Part shown: in pieces, positions 38,304 to 49,138 of the stretch
How the letters are laid out: the number at the start of each line of letters is the position of its first letter
Position numbering within the stretch: the stretch's first letter is position 1
Origin: Cladosporium sp. IMV 00045
Taxonomy: Eukaryota > Ascomycota > Dothideomycetes > Cladosporiales > Cladosporiaceae
Direction: 5' to 3'
DNA length: 51,580 nucleotides
Assembly (NCBI GenBank): GCA_001931905.2
Contig: MSJI02000608.1
Span: forward strand, 1 to 51,580
Position numbers and translations under genes: made by a program
Notes under the pieces: model-generated
What the model saw: the letters and a program-made list of their open reading frames with translations, nothing else
Databases searched by the model: none
Told to the model about the DNA's origin: nothing

Positions 38304-39156
38304 ATGGACAACGGTTACGACAATCTTACTGTCCGATGCCAACAGGTCCTCACCCAGGTCGAGGTCGCTAACGTATCTTGCAGGGCTACGGAACGCGAGA
38401 ACGAACTTCGATGGGAATGGAGGATCAAGTCAGCCATGCCGACCGAAGTGCTAGCAGACTTCGATGCACAAGATGCAACAGAACTGGTAGCTCGACTCTC
38501 CACTGATTTCGGCAGGGGCTCGACCCCTGTGTGGTTCACTTCGTTGTCGACCCGTGCCCAAACATACTTCATGACACGATGGATGGGTTATCTGCGTGAT
38601 GTCTATGATGTGCAAGGAACGAGTCTTGCTACTCTCAAAGCACTTGAAATCACTACTGTGAGTGGTAGCGTGCCAACAGTGGTGGAGAAGGAAGAGGCAT
38701 TCACGTAAGAGAGCAGTTTCGATCGCCCAGGCTCTTTTGCGGATTATTGACACGAGAAATGGCAGGGTTTCTCAGCAATGGGAGTATATAGATGTACTGT
38801 CGGCTGCAGCACGACCGCAGATAGCGATGCTCAACGAGAAGACCACGGGCCTCGCATCGGCTGTCTTCGACCAGTTCACGTCGGGGGTAGCTCCAGCTTG
38901 GTTCACTGCGATGCCTTCAGACGTTCAAAGCTTTTTCCTCTACGACTTCCTGCCAGACTACTTGGACAGGAAGATGACACTGGACTTGCTGGCTCTCGAT
39001 AATACAAGGAATGCAACACCGAAATCGACGCCCACACCGGTCCCTGGACCGACAGCAACATCGTCAATAGCCACAGAGACAGCTTCATCTGAGATCTCAG
39101 CTCATGCAAATAGGAGAACAGTTAACTCGGCCGGTCCGAGTTCGCCGTCGACATGA
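38304..39156 (+). CDS. Unrecognised protein with two WFT repeats
   Basis: Proposed exons 38304-38704 and 38766-39156, joined over a 61 nt GTAAGA...GGCAG intron, 263 residues. The 5' end is uncertain and exons upstream of 38304 are possible. Two similar units are visible: GRGSTPVWFTSLSTRAQTYF followed by MTRWMGYL, and TSGVAPAWFTAMPSDVQSFF followed by LYDFLPDYL. The shared pattern is [ST]x2-P-x-WFT-x-[LM]-x4-Q-[TS]-[YF]F...YL. The C-terminal ~60 residues are Thr/Ser/Pro-rich (TPKSTPTPVPGPTATSS), suitable for O-glycosylation, which would suggest passage through the secretory pathway, but no signal peptide was found, perhaps because the start is wrong. I recognise no named family. Function unknown. 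Confidence 0.45.
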
Positions 39157-39333
39157 AAAGCCCCAGAAGTATTGGTCATTTTATTGACCTCGAGAATTAT
39201 GAAAACATCGAGTATGCTTGTAGGACGCGAGCTATGTTTGAGTATTCCAAGTAGCAAGACGGTATGATTTTGCCGTCAGTCATGTCGAAAGATCAAAATT
39301 CAACCCAGCAAGGAACAAAGCATATTGATTAGA

Positions 39334-40329
39334 TCATGTCGCCTCAATCCCTTCATGAGGCTCTTCTTCCTCCACCTCCGAAACTTCAGAAGCATCTTCC
39401 TCGCCCTTTGATCGTTCTTTCCTTCTCATCTTAACCCACTGCCCAAAAGGCCTCCAAATCGCCTCCTTCTCATGCGGCTTAGTACTAGCACTCAGCCCAC
39501 TCGTACTCGAAGCGACAAAAACCCTCGCACCATCCCAGCCTTCACACCTCCCCATCCTCTCACAGTCATCTTGCCACCCATACTTGAACTCGTTTTTCTT
39601 AATCTCCCTCTTATACCTCCACCGCCAGATCGCTTCCCAAATCCCCTTGCCGACAATACATACAGCCTCAGGCCGGTACTTTCTAAATTTCTCCTCCAGC
39701 ACCGGCGTGCCAGCGGCCATTTCTGCTTTGCTCAGCTCCGCGGCGTCTTTCGATGGTCTTTCGACGATATTAGTATTCCCCATGCTGTACAAGCGAGGCA
39801 GATCGACATCCTGCTCTGGTTTGAGACGCTCATCCGTGCAGCCGGAGGAGTGCAAGAGTTTCCAAAACATGTTGCTGGGGTGGGCGTAGGCGTGTCCGGC
39901 TGTGGCAGTGCGGATTCCCGGGTTGGTGCCGACGAAGACGCAGATGAGGTTCGGTTCGAGAATGTCCACCAGGGGTTTCAGGTGGGCGTATTTGGATGGT
40001 GGGGCGTATTTGCTTGATTGGCGGCGGCGTTTGGCAGGCGAGGGGGATGAGGTTGCTGATGTGGGTGTTTTGCGTTTTACCACAGGCTGCCTTAAGCAAT
40101 TCCGACCGTTTGCTTGAGATGTGTTTGGAGTGCCTGACACTTTTTCGACATCGTCGTTCTCAACATCGTTGTGGCGAAACCGTTCTATTGCTGTTTTGAA
40201 CGCCACCGAAGCGTCTGGCTTGGTATCTGCAGACGAGATAGTACCTTCATCCTCGTCATGTTCCTGATCATGAGTGCATTGACCTTTCTCTCGAGCTTCA
40301 CGAGCCTCGGCATTTCTTGTCCTCGCCAT
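39334..40329 (-). CDS. G/U mismatch-specific uracil-DNA glycosylase (MUG/TDG family)
   Basis: Single-exon frame of 331 residues. The first ~110 are disordered and basic with a nuclear-localisation-like cluster (SPAKRRRQ). The glycosylase domain begins at HLKPLVDILEPNLICVFVG. Motif GTNPG (134-138) corresponds to the GINPG water-activating loop, with the catalytic Asn kept (N136) and Thr in place of Ile. HPSNMFWKLLHSSG follows. The second motif, SSTSGLSAS (~274-282), corresponds to the DNA-intercalating loop. The enzyme removes uracil or thymine from G-mismatches, and related products of cytosine deamination, in base excision repair; S. pombe Thp1 is the fungal prototype. The C-terminal tail is Glu-rich. 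Complete by comparison with the family. Divergent from the SDR gene. Confidence 0.9.
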   Translation of the reverse strand: MARTRNAEAREAREKGQCTHDQEHDEDEGTISSADTKPDASVAFKTAIERFRHNDVENDDVEKVSGTPNTSQANGRNCLRQPVVKRKTPTSATSSPSPAKRRRQSSKYAPPSKYAHLKPLVDILEPNLICVFVGTNPGIRTATAGHAYAHPSNMFWKLLHSSGCTDERLKPEQDVDLPRLYSMGNTNIVERPSKDAAELSKAEMAAGTPVLEEKFRKYRPEAVCIVGKGIWEAIWRWRYKREIKKNEFKYGWQDDCERMGRCEGWDGARVFVASSTSGLSASTKPHEKEAIWRPFGQWVKMRRKERSKGEEDASEVSEVEEEEPHEGIEAT

Positions 40330-40820
40330 CTGTGGTTGATGGATCAGGTAAACCTGACGTTAAGCTGCAAGGGAAGGTGACCTGTCTTGGCACGCTGGCG
40401 ACGTGAAGTCGCAGGGCGGCTGACGATCACCGATCGACGCAACAACGCATCAGAGAACGACAATTTCACGTAGATTACCGTTCACTCGATAAGGATGGCT
40501 ATCGCGTGCGGCTCACATTAGGAGGCATTGTTGGTTCGTATCAGCGGCCAATTCTGCGCGTAGTGTCAAGAAAAGGACCCTGGTCGCAAATGCAATTTCG
40601 CGTCACCAGAGCATCAACAGAGAAATATCACTAGGTCGGATTACCGTATGTTGCGTGTAAACATGAACTATGTTCGCATCATGAAGACATCGCTGCTTGA
40701 ATCCCTCGTTGCATGAATGGTATAGAACATGTATAAATCAGTGAAAGTGGTTTAACCCGTACCTAAGCATCTACCTGACTTCTCGTCCACTTCCACCCAT
40801 TCGCCAGAACGCAGTCCATC
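40330..40820. other. Divergent promoter interval (TDG / SDR)
   Basis: 491 bp between start codons of opposite strands. It contains a TATA box for the SDR side at 40732-40738. No other feature is supported. Confidence 0.5.
40732..40738 (+). promoter_or_regulatory. TATA box of the SDR gene
   Basis: TATAAAT 83-89 nt upstream of the ATG at 40821, with a pyrimidine-rich stretch following; typical fungal spacing. Confidence 0.55.
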
Positions 40821-41876
40821 ATGCAAAGACAAATTCACAGACAACTAAGTCGCAATCTGTATCGCTCTACCATTTCGAATCGAGCCTCCCACCACACTAC
40901 AAAGAATAGCCGTTTCGTGCCCATTTCGCGACCAGACTCGGAAGCACAATCCGAAAAGTCGCCAAAAGAAACCCACGAACCACTCCAAGCACAAGAAAGT
41001 CAAAAGACCACCCGCCGCGATGAGGTACTGCCAAAGCAGGGTCCTGAATCCAACAACCTTGCAAAACAAACTTTCACAAAATTCGACCTGTCCAACGGAG
41101 TGTATATTGTCACAGGTGGAGCGCGAGGCCTAGGCCTCGCAATGGCCGAGTCGCTAGCCGAAGCCGGCGGCGAAGTCTACTGCTTCGATCGTAACGAGCA
41201 GCCAGACAACGAGTTCCACAAAGCGAACGAGCAGCTCCAGCAGGAGCGGGGAGCCGGCAAGTTGCTCTACCGTCGCGTGGACATCACGCAGCCCGAAGAG
41301 ATAGAAACCACAGTCGAAAGTATCACAGGCAACAAGAAGCGTCTCGACGGCCTGATCGCCGCAGCGGGTATCAACCAAGTGACTCCCGCCCTGGATTACA
41401 GCGCGGAAGACGCGCGCAAGATGCTCGACACTAATTTCATCGGCGTCCTGGCCACGGCGAACGCGTGCGCCAGGCAGATGTTCAAGTACCGCTGTCGCGG
41501 GAGCATGTGCGTCGTGGCCAGCATGTCCGGCTTGGTGGCGAACAAAGGCATGATGTCGCCGGTGTACAATTCCAGCAAAGCCGCTGTGATACAGCTGGCG
41601 AGGAATTTGTCCATGGAGTGGAGTAAGGTGCGGGCGGACGGGACGGGTGGGATTCGTGTGAATGCGCTGAGTCCTGGGCATGTCCTTACGCCGATGGTGA
41701 AGTATACTTTTGATGCGATCCCTGGTGTCAGAGAGGAGTGGGAGGCTGGGAATATGATGGGGAGATTGGCGGATACGTCGGAGTTCAAGGGAGCTGCGCT
41801 CTTTTTGCTGAGCAACGCGTCGTCATTCATGACCGGGAACAACTTGATCATTGACGGGGGGCATACTGCGTGGTAA
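40821..41876 (+). CDS. Short-chain dehydrogenase/reductase, probably mitochondrial
   Basis: Single-exon frame of 351 residues. The NAD(P) motif TGGARGLG lies at 98-105. The catalytic set is N205 (LDTNFIG), S236 (ASMSG), Y249 and K253 (YNSSK). The active-site follow-on VNALSPGHVLTPM and the C-terminal GNNLIIDGGHTAW are normal for classical SDRs, close to sorbose-reductase/mannitol-dehydrogenase-like enzymes. The usual family start would be near residue 88 (FDLSNGVYIVTGG). The extra N-terminus is Arg/Ser/Gln-rich with almost no acid in the first 37 residues (MQRQIHRQLSRNLYRSTISN), which fits a mitochondrial import signal. Substrate not predictable; likely a polyol or 3-oxo compound. A TATA box lies ~85 nt upstream. 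Confidence 0.88.
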   Translation: MQRQIHRQLSRNLYRSTISNRASHHTTKNSRFVPISRPDSEAQSEKSPKETHEPLQAQESQKTTRRDEVLPKQGPESNNLAKQTFTKFDLSNGVYIVTGGARGLGLAMAESLAEAGGEVYCFDRNEQPDNEFHKANEQLQQERGAGKLLYRRVDITQPEEIETTVESITGNKKRLDGLIAAAGINQVTPALDYSAEDARKMLDTNFIGVLATANACARQMFKYRCRGSMCVVASMSGLVANKGMMSPVYNSSKAAVIQLARNLSMEWSKVRADGTGGIRVNALSPGHVLTPMVKYTFDAIPGVREEWEAGNMMGRLADTSEFKGAALFLLSNASSFMTGNNLIIDGGHTAW

Positions 41877-42029
41877 TGAATGCATCGCTCTTTCTGGGAT
41901 CAGACATAATGAATGGGGCGTGGAGGGATGATGGACCAGGTGACAACGATAATGTGTAGTGACTTGACACGAAGGTGTACTGCTATCAAGGAAGGTATTC
42001 GTAACTTCATGCATCATTGTATAGGTGGT

Positions 42030-43396
42030 TTAGATGAATAGCCTCTTGGCGTCTTTAGGCATGCATTCTACTGGGCAGTACGGGCACTTCATTCTCCTGT
42101 GCGTGCGTTAGTGATATGATCAATGTTCTCGGCATGATATGAAACTTACGCTTTCCCTCTCGCATGGGCTTCCAGACTCTCCTTCGCGAGTGCGTGTCCG
42201 CAAGGCAGCATCATTGGCCAATTCGAGTCTGTACCTTGCTCCTTGCTGACAGGACAGACAAAAATTGAATGGAAGCGGAAGCCGGGCGGTAGGGGTGTCT
42301 CCACTGGTAGCTCGTTCACACTTGTCCATTGGCCCCTAGTCTGAGCCATCACACGCTCAACCTTCTCCAAGATCGGCAAGGCAATGCCGCCTGCAGTCAC
42401 GGCAGTGTAAAGTGGTGATTTCTCTGACAGACCCAGCAAGCCGCAGAACTCTCGTGTGAACGACGCGCTTGCTTCTTCCCAAGCGCTCTGGTTGAAGAAT
42501 AATGATTTGTATGGCGATTCCTCCAGGTTTGCTGAATAGGCGAGGGACCCAAGCAAGTTTGAGATGTCGCGGACATATCTCGAGCTGAATTTCGGGAAGA
42601 CTGTTCCCGCGTACTCCATAGCCCGGATAGGTCCCTCCCATGGGTCATCGGGCATACCTATATCGCCTGTGAAGAGCTCGATGAATTTGAGCCTGCCCAG
42701 CTCAAACTCCAAGTTGCTTCCTCGTTGCTCGAGCTCCCTGCTGTGAGACCGCGCCCATTCGATAGCAGGTCCAAGATCGTGCTGATTGCGCAACGAGTCA
42801 AGGATGTGATACATTTCTGTGAATTTCTTCTGTAACCATCCTCTCTCATGTCCTGTTGGGCTACCCATCTCTATGCCTCCCTCTTGTTCCCAAGCCTGTG
42901 GGTATGCGAGCTCTTGCACCCAACTCTTGATTGCGTCGCCCGGGTCGCTTAGAAGCCTCGGTCGCCTGTTTGTCATGTCGGTATCCTCGCTCGTTTTCGC
43001 CCGCTCGTTCAGCTGGGCAACGAGTGTGTTGGCTACTTCGAATTTGCCTTCGCGGAGCAAATGCATAACGATGGCCCTGTTGATGAGGTCTGGCCGTTCA
43101 GCGAGCGGCTGTGTGGATGCGGTAGGTAGCGCATTCTTCTTGAACTTCTTGTCCAAAGCTTTTGAGTATTGGTTGAGACCCTTATTGACTTCTTTGAGAT
43201 CATCGTCCAACTTGTCAAACGATTGTTTGACCGGTTGCTTCAACTTAGCGATGGTAAGTGCTGCGGTGTCTGGATCGCTCTCTACAGAGTCTCTCGCACT
43301 CTGCAGAAGATCGATGGTCTTCTGTACATCCTGGATGGTTTTTGCTAGGTTGCCTCGTTTCTCGAGGTGCTCGTGTGCGGCGAGGATGCCCTCCAT
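42030..43396 (-). CDS. rmd5: GID/CTLH ubiquitin ligase RING subunit Rmd5
   Basis: Exons 42150-43396 and 42030-42096 with a 53 nt intron give 437 residues. The join completes the RING: FVCPVSKEQ, then MLPCGHALAKESL and, from exon 2, MKCPYCPVE. This degenerate RING, with fewer zinc ligands than usual, is typical of Rmd5/RMND5. The LisH-CTLH-CRA part includes DLINRAIVMHLLREGKFEVA, LGPAIEWARSHSRELEQRGS and FIELFTGDIGMPDDPWEGPIR in place of the usual ALAYAR-type repeat. The N-terminus is helical and coiled. With Fyv10 it forms the catalytic pair of the GID complex, which in yeast degrades gluconeogenic enzymes on glucose return. The short last exon is easily missed. Assignment is strong from domain order. 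Confidence 0.9.
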
Positions 43397-44298
43397 CTTG
43401 AAGGTTAGGTGTTTTTGTTCGGGTGGACGGCGCTCGTGGAGCGCTCAAGTGGGTAATGAGGCCAGCTCAGTTTCTCTATTTCACGATGTGTCCTGCTTCC
43501 TCCATGGCAAAAGAATTATATTGAAGAATGAAGGCTTGGAGAATGGAGTGTTGAGTTAGGTTGGTCGGTTCATGCTGGCAGGTGGATCTCGAGCTTGAGG
43601 CGTCACTGCTGCAGTAGTGCCGAGCGCTGGCTTGCCGGTTGCCGTAAGCCGATGTTTGCTTATCAGATGGGGGTTTCTGATCCTCAGCGAGTGTACTTCG
43701 CTTTTGCAAAGAGGTAACAACGAGCAACCACAGAGAAGGCAAGTTCTATAATCGACAATGTCACCTGGTGACGAAGCGTTGGGCAAGTACATGTAGAATC
43801 GGCTCTGTTCTCATCCCCATCCAACACGCTCCAAGGAGAATTGGCAAATGCTCAAGGCCAGCCTTCCATTTCAACCGCCACCTTCAACTACGGTCAGCCG
43901 CGATGAACCTGTATAGAAGAAAGACACAATCTTCCATCATCACTGCCTCATTCAAGCACAAAGCCTATGATTCAAGTTCACCGATTTCCAAGGAGCATGC
44001 CTCCACTCTTCCGCTGAGAGACCGAGACGACAAGCCCCCCACTTCAGCCAAAAGGCTAACGTCACTGCTTACAAAACGTCCCTTTGATGCCATTATTTGT
44101 ATGGGAGCGGCACGCCCACTTTAGGATATTCGCCGACTTCACTCTTCAGTTCAATTCATTGATCATTTGTAAGCTGTCGGGAAGCATTCGACGATTGAAT
44201 CTATAAAACACAGGTCGAATCAAAACAGCAACTCGACAAATCCCAAGCATCAACTCATCAACCCAACAAACACCCAAACCTCCAACTCCAACACAACA
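43397..44298. other. Divergent promoter interval (rmd5 / epimerase-like)
   Basis: 902 bp between divergent genes. A TATA box at 44202-44208 serves the right-hand gene. A 118-codon plus frame at 43768-44124 (or from 43903) has no recognisable sequence; I leave it uncalled. Confidence 0.45.
44202..44208 (+). promoter_or_regulatory. TATA box of the epimerase-like gene
   Basis: TATAAAA 91-97 nt upstream of the ATG at 44299, followed by a CA-rich leader (caaacacccaaacc) common in highly expressed fungal genes. Confidence 0.55.
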
Positions 44299-45333
44299 AT
44301 GTCAGCAGGCAAAAACGTCTTCATCGTCGGCCCCGGCTTCATCGGCTGGACGGTCCTCGACCTCCTCGTCGGCGAAGGCTACAACGTAACCGGCCTGGTG
44401 CGCCGCGAATCGCACGCCGCCGACCTTCGCCAATCCGGCGCCACCGCCATCATCGGCGACCTCCACGACCACGACCTGATCGCCAAACACACCTCGCAAG
44501 CCGACATCGTCTTCCACACCGCCACAGCCGACGACCTCCCCAGCGTGAAAGCCGTGCTCGCCGGCGTCGAGCAGCGCGTCAACGCCTCCCAGCCCATCAC
44601 CTACATCCACACCAGCGGCACGTCGCTCCTCGACGACGGCGCGCAGGGCATGTTCAAATCCGACACCATCTACCACGACAACGTGCAAGCCGAAATCGAC
44701 TCCCTGCGCCCCTCCGCGCCCCACCGCGAAATCGACCTGACAATCCTCGAAGCGCGCCAGCGCTTCGGCGACAAAGCCAAAATCGCCCTGATGATCCCGC
44801 CCCTCATCTACGGAACCAGCCACGGCCGGCTGACGATCCAGCTGCCGACGCTGGCGCGCTGGGCGCTCAAGCACGGCTACCCGGCGCACGTGGGCGAGGG
44901 GAAATCGGTCTGGTCGAATATCCACGTGAGGGATTTGGCGCGCGGGTTTGTGACCGTGTTGCATCATTTGGAAGCGGAGCCGGCTTCGAAGGAGACGAAC
45001 CCCTACTTCTTCTGTGAGAACAGTGGGGACCAGGAGCCGAGTTGGGGAGAGATGGTGGCGACTATTGGCGCTGCGTTGCATGAGGCGGGCAGGATTGAGG
45101 ATCCGAAGCCGAGGTCTATGCCGGTAGAGACTTATGGGGATGTTTTTGGTCCGGAGTTCACGGGGCCGGTGGTGGGTATGAATTCTCGCAGTCGGGCTGT
45201 TAGGTTGAGGGAGTTGGGGTGGAAGCCGCAGGAGAAGTCTTGGAAGGAGAGTCTTCTGGAGGATGAGCTTCCTCTGCTGTTGAAGGAAGACAACTCTAAC
45301 TACAGTGGGTATGCAGGTGCTGTGGCGTCGTAG
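44299..45333 (+). CDS. NAD-dependent epimerase/dehydratase-like (atypical SDR) protein
   Basis: Single-exon frame of 344 residues. The N-terminal Rossmann motif is GPGFIG (11-16) in NVFIVGPGFIGWTVLDLLVG, followed by a basic residue after beta2 (VRRESHAADLR) that favours NADP. Next are GDLHDHDLI and a DIVFHTATADD core strand. TYIHTSGTS is the usual Ser/Thr strand. The family Tyr-xxx-Lys is not obvious, so this is an atypical member, perhaps a reductase or NmrA-like sensor rather than a sugar epimerase. MIPPLIYGTSHGR and SNIHVRDLARGFVTVLHHL are family-typical. It is strongly biased to C-ending codons in the first 600 bp, suggesting good expression. Function not assigned beyond the fold. Confidence 0.82.
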   Translation: MSAGKNVFIVGPGFIGWTVLDLLVGEGYNVTGLVRRESHAADLRQSGATAIIGDLHDHDLIAKHTSQADIVFHTATADDLPSVKAVLAGVEQRVNASQPITYIHTSGTSLLDDGAQGMFKSDTIYHDNVQAEIDSLRPSAPHREIDLTILEARQRFGDKAKIALMIPPLIYGTSHGRLTIQLPTLARWALKHGYPAHVGEGKSVWSNIHVRDLARGFVTVLHHLEAEPASKETNPYFFCENSGDQEPSWGEMVATIGAALHEAGRIEDPKPRSMPVETYGDVFGPEFTGPVVGMNSRSRAVRLRELGWKPQEKSWKESLLEDELPLLLKEDNSNYSGYAGAVAS

Positions 45334-45682
45334 AGCGAAGTGTCGATATGGTCTAATACGATTTGAACTGGTTTTCTTGATTGTCTTTTACTTGTCATTT
45401 CTCACTCTCAAAAGATCATACACCATTACTACACCACCCAGAATTGAATTAATCACAGAGGAAAACGCTCAAATGTGATGGCCAGCTGCATTGAAATGCA
45501 TTGTGCCTCCTGCACGATTCGCCAGACTGCGAGCCCCCGGCCACCATGAGAGGCCAGAGCAGATGAAGAAAAGAAAAAATGTCGCTTTGATCGATGCGGC
45601 TGTATCGTTGCTCCATGGCAAATCAGCAGCATCAGAGGCGCAGCATTCAGAGATAGCCAGAACGCTGACGGTCGTCGATGCG
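45334..45682. other. Convergent intergenic interval
   Basis: 349 bp between 3' ends of the epimerase-like and the 1098-residue protein gene. Only 3' UTR-like sequence is seen. Confidence 0.45.
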
Positions 45683-48600
45683 TCAACGCCTGTTCATGCT
45701 AGTAGCCAGACGTTGCAGCATCGTGATGCTCTTCATGGTCATCTCATATGAGAGCTGCGCGCTACGAGCAGCTGTCTGGGCCGTCTCTGCCGAGATTTGC
45801 GCCTCGCGTGCGCTGATGAGTGAATCATTGAGAACCTGAAGAGCGTGTTAGATATTTCAAGATGAGGTGGAAATCCGACATGCACATACCTTGGCAAAAC
45901 TGAGCAAGCGCTCTTTCCTGGCTGGGTTGTTCTCTGCTTGCGCACGGCCAAGCAGCTTCTCGGACAAAGCCTGCAAAGAACGTCTACCTTCGTAGTCGGC
46001 AGTGGCAGCGGGGACCGTGGTGCTTGGGGTGGCGGACACCAGCGAGGGGGCGCTGCGAAGAGCAGGGTGGACGGAGTCAACAGGCGGAGAGATGGTTGGC
46101 ATCTTGGTGAGAGGTACTCTGGAGCTCTTCAAAATAGGGCTGCCCAGTGAGTTGATGCGCGGCTTGGATGAAAGCTTGACGCTGGCAGAAATGTCTTTGA
46201 GCGGAGGGACAGGTGGGATTTCGCTGTTGCGTCGGTCGCGTTTTCCGGTGAAGAGTCCATTGATCTTGTCGAGCATATAACGACTTTTGGAGCGTGACCG
46301 AGGGCGCTGGAAACGATGTTAGCTTTTGCAAAATTGAAGTTGGTTACTTGTATTCCTACCTTGATCCGATTGACCTGGGTTGAAGACTCCGCGTAAGGGT
46401 TACGGCCCCTGGAAAAGTCACCTGAGATGCTGAAAGCCCTCGTGTTGGACGTGGGCATCTTGTCCATCTTGGTATTGCTGGCCTTGGTGGCACGACTGCC
46501 AGCGGCATCGCGAGCCTTCTCTCGTGCAGCCTTGACTGAACCAGGCACTCGAGCACCCAAAGTCGGCGAGGACTCACGACGAGCAGCAGACTTCTGATGA
46601 GTGATGCTACGCTCGTCAGCTCCGAGAACGCGGTGTGCTTTGCCGGCAGTACGAGAGGGATACCCAATAGAGACAGGCATCTCCGTAGGAAGGTCCTTTG
46701 GCGGCAGACCAGGCGGGTGGCCTTCGACTTCTAAGCGGAAGATGCTTTGTGTAGACGATCCTTCTGCGAACGGTAGAGCTTGGTGTTTGATTGACGCAGT
46801 GCTGTTAGACCATTTGCTGATTTTACCAATGGAGATCAGAGAATTTGTGCTCTCCCGGCGGCATTTTGCAGCGGGCGTCTCGAAGTGATCGTTGGTCCCA
46901 GCCTCACCAATATGATGCGTATGCTCACTCGCTGCATCTTGCGTAGCCAGAAAACGATCCGCAACTGTGGCGTCCTCGACAAAAGCAGCGCTCTTTGGTG
47001 CTCTCTCAAATCCCGACTTCAGGCGTCCAAACAACCGTGACAGGTGCTCAAGATCCGCAGCTGCATCTGGAGGGCCACCTTTGCCTTCCAGCATGCTGAG
47101 AGTGCGCGTGATTCCCAGCTTTGTCTCATCATCGAGACCTTCGGCTCCGCTTTGACTGATTAAAGCATCTTCGCTCTTGGCTTCGCGAAGTATTTCAGCC
47201 AATTCTGATCTCGTTCGAACATCGATCAGATCGAGACGGTCATGGTTGTCCTCAGAGCCGATAGCCTGCGCATCCTCAAGCACAGACAAGCGTTTTGCAA
47301 ACGCGGAGAACTCAGTGGGTTTGATGACCACTTTTGGACTGGTGCTGTATCCAATGCGGCCATCTTCGGATGCAGCCAGCACAGGAAGCATGGACTGTGA
47401 TGGGATTGTCTGAAGCGGGCCGGTGAAAGGGCTGTTTGAGGGAGGTGGCCTGGCTAATATAACCTCTGCGTCGTCGTGGATCTTGAAAGCCTGTGCGCCG
47501 TGGTATGTGGTAGATGCTCCTTTGGTATGCTTTGGTTTGTAACCGTGCTTGACGCAGGGCAGTGATTTGTCCGAGGGTGTGGTGATTTCTTCTTCGTCCT
47601 CAGTACTGGAACCCATGGTACTCTCTGGGGTGTTGATCTTGCTGCGTTCGGCAGGGAGTACGTCATCAGTGATCAGTCTCGTGGGCACAGTGCTGACAGT
47701 AGAATCGCTGCCGTTGGTATTTGCCCTCTGGAGTTGTCGGCGTCTGATGCCATGGTCCAGGACCTTCAGAGGATCTGGCGAATCGATACGCCGACCTCCA
47801 AAACTCAAGCCTCTCTCAAGCTTGGGTAACGGGATGCCGGATGCTTGGCGAGCCTTGATGTCAACCAGCGTGGCCTTCTTCTGATCAGCCAGTGGAATGC
47901 GCGATGCAGTCTTTTGGGATCTCACCGGCGTAAATGCAACCGCCGAGGTAACGGACATGACACCGGGCGAATGCGATATACTCGTGGGACGCGGTCGGGA
48001 GAAGCTGGCTGGAGATGGGCTGTGAGGGCGAGACTCTTCGTTTGTATCCCGAGTGAAGTCTGACGGACCAGTGATTGCCGCTTTCGTGCTTTGAGCACGC
48101 TCCATCAAATTGTCGTGTCCGACACAGACACCGAGTGAGCTTTTGCGTGGAGGATAAGGTGAACCAATGCGTTGAGCGGATTCGGTCACATAACCCTGCA
48201 CAGGTGTAGTGACTGCGCGCTCTGCTGTCTGTTTGGCCCCTGAGTAGCTGACAAGGGAAGATGATGATGATGACTTTCTTGGAACCGTATTGCCAGGAGA
48301 CTCGGGGTCAGCATCAGATTGAGGGTGTTCAGTGGTAGAAGGGAGGTCCGTGGGAGCCGCCATCAGCGAGGCAGCACTGACAGAACGTCTTCCCGAGGGC
48401 GACGGAGTGTCGCTCATAGCGCATTGAGGAGTCGAGGATCCAAGGACTGGGGTAGAGTGAGAAGTCGGAAGCAAAGTGGGCCAGTCACACTCGGAGCCAG
48501 CAATGGAGAGTCGTAAAGGTCTTTCACTTGCATCTACAAGACTGCGGCTGTCTTTGGACGGACTCGGATCGTTTGCAAGTGAAACAATTGGGCGGGACGG

Positions 48601-49138
48601 CAGAGGCTTGTCTGCCGAAATGGGATGCGCTTCCACAGGCGCTGAACCCAAGTCAATCTAGAAGTGTTGTTAATGGTGCTCAAGATGAAAGACTGGTGAA
48701 GCAACATACCAATGACTGGTCATCCGGAGCCTCGCGAGGTTGGAGAACACAAGAAGAGACTTGTGCGTCCTTGACCGAGTCTTCCAAATGCTTGAAACGG
48801 CCAGTGGAGGCGGGGTTCCACCTGCTGGTAGGTGGCGTAAGTGTGGGCGTAGCGACGTAGCGGCGAGGCAGTTTCGAGGCTGGAGTGTGAGACTGCGGGG
48901 TGCTTCTGCTCGAATGAGGCTGCGCTCGAGTCCGGTCGGTCGAAGATGGAGGAGTGTTTTTGGCAGCAGACGCTTTGGTGGGCGCAAAGAATCGCTGCTG
49001 GCGAGCTGGAGCTACTTGCACGGTAGGTGTTTTGGGCGATGGGGCAGAGTTCTCGTGACCGGCGGCGGGCAAGCGTTTTGCACGTGTTGAAGATTGGTGA
49101 TGCTGCTGCGAGTTGACGTCGCGCTCGGCGAGCGGCAT
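45683..49138 (-). CDS. Large, mostly disordered protein with a conserved-looking C-terminal helix
   Basis: Four exons, 48710-49138, 46360-48657, 45890-46306 and 45683-45835, with introns of 52-54 nt all in phase 0, give 1098 residues. Every junction keeps the frame and has good GTATGT/GTAGGA donors. The bulk is Ser/Pro/Thr-rich with many S-P sites (SPAPSPKTPT-like segments) and short motifs such as GYGTSP and PPLPP-like words. No enzyme domain is seen. Near the C-terminus a basic patch (RPRSRSKSRYMLDKINGLFT) leads to a helical region (LQALSEKLLGRAQAENNPAR, RERLLSFAKVL, SLISAREAQISAETAQTAAR, then a Met-rich helix TMKSITMLQRLATSMNRR). Related unnamed proteins are widespread in filamentous ascomycetes, by my recollection. 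A scaffold or regulator of the cytoskeleton or nucleus is possible; I cannot assign a function. Confidence 0.72.

Noticed and set aside
43768..44124. 118-codon plus-strand frame between rmd5 and the epimerase-like gene
   Set aside because: Composition is not clearly protein-like and it overlaps a shared promoter region.
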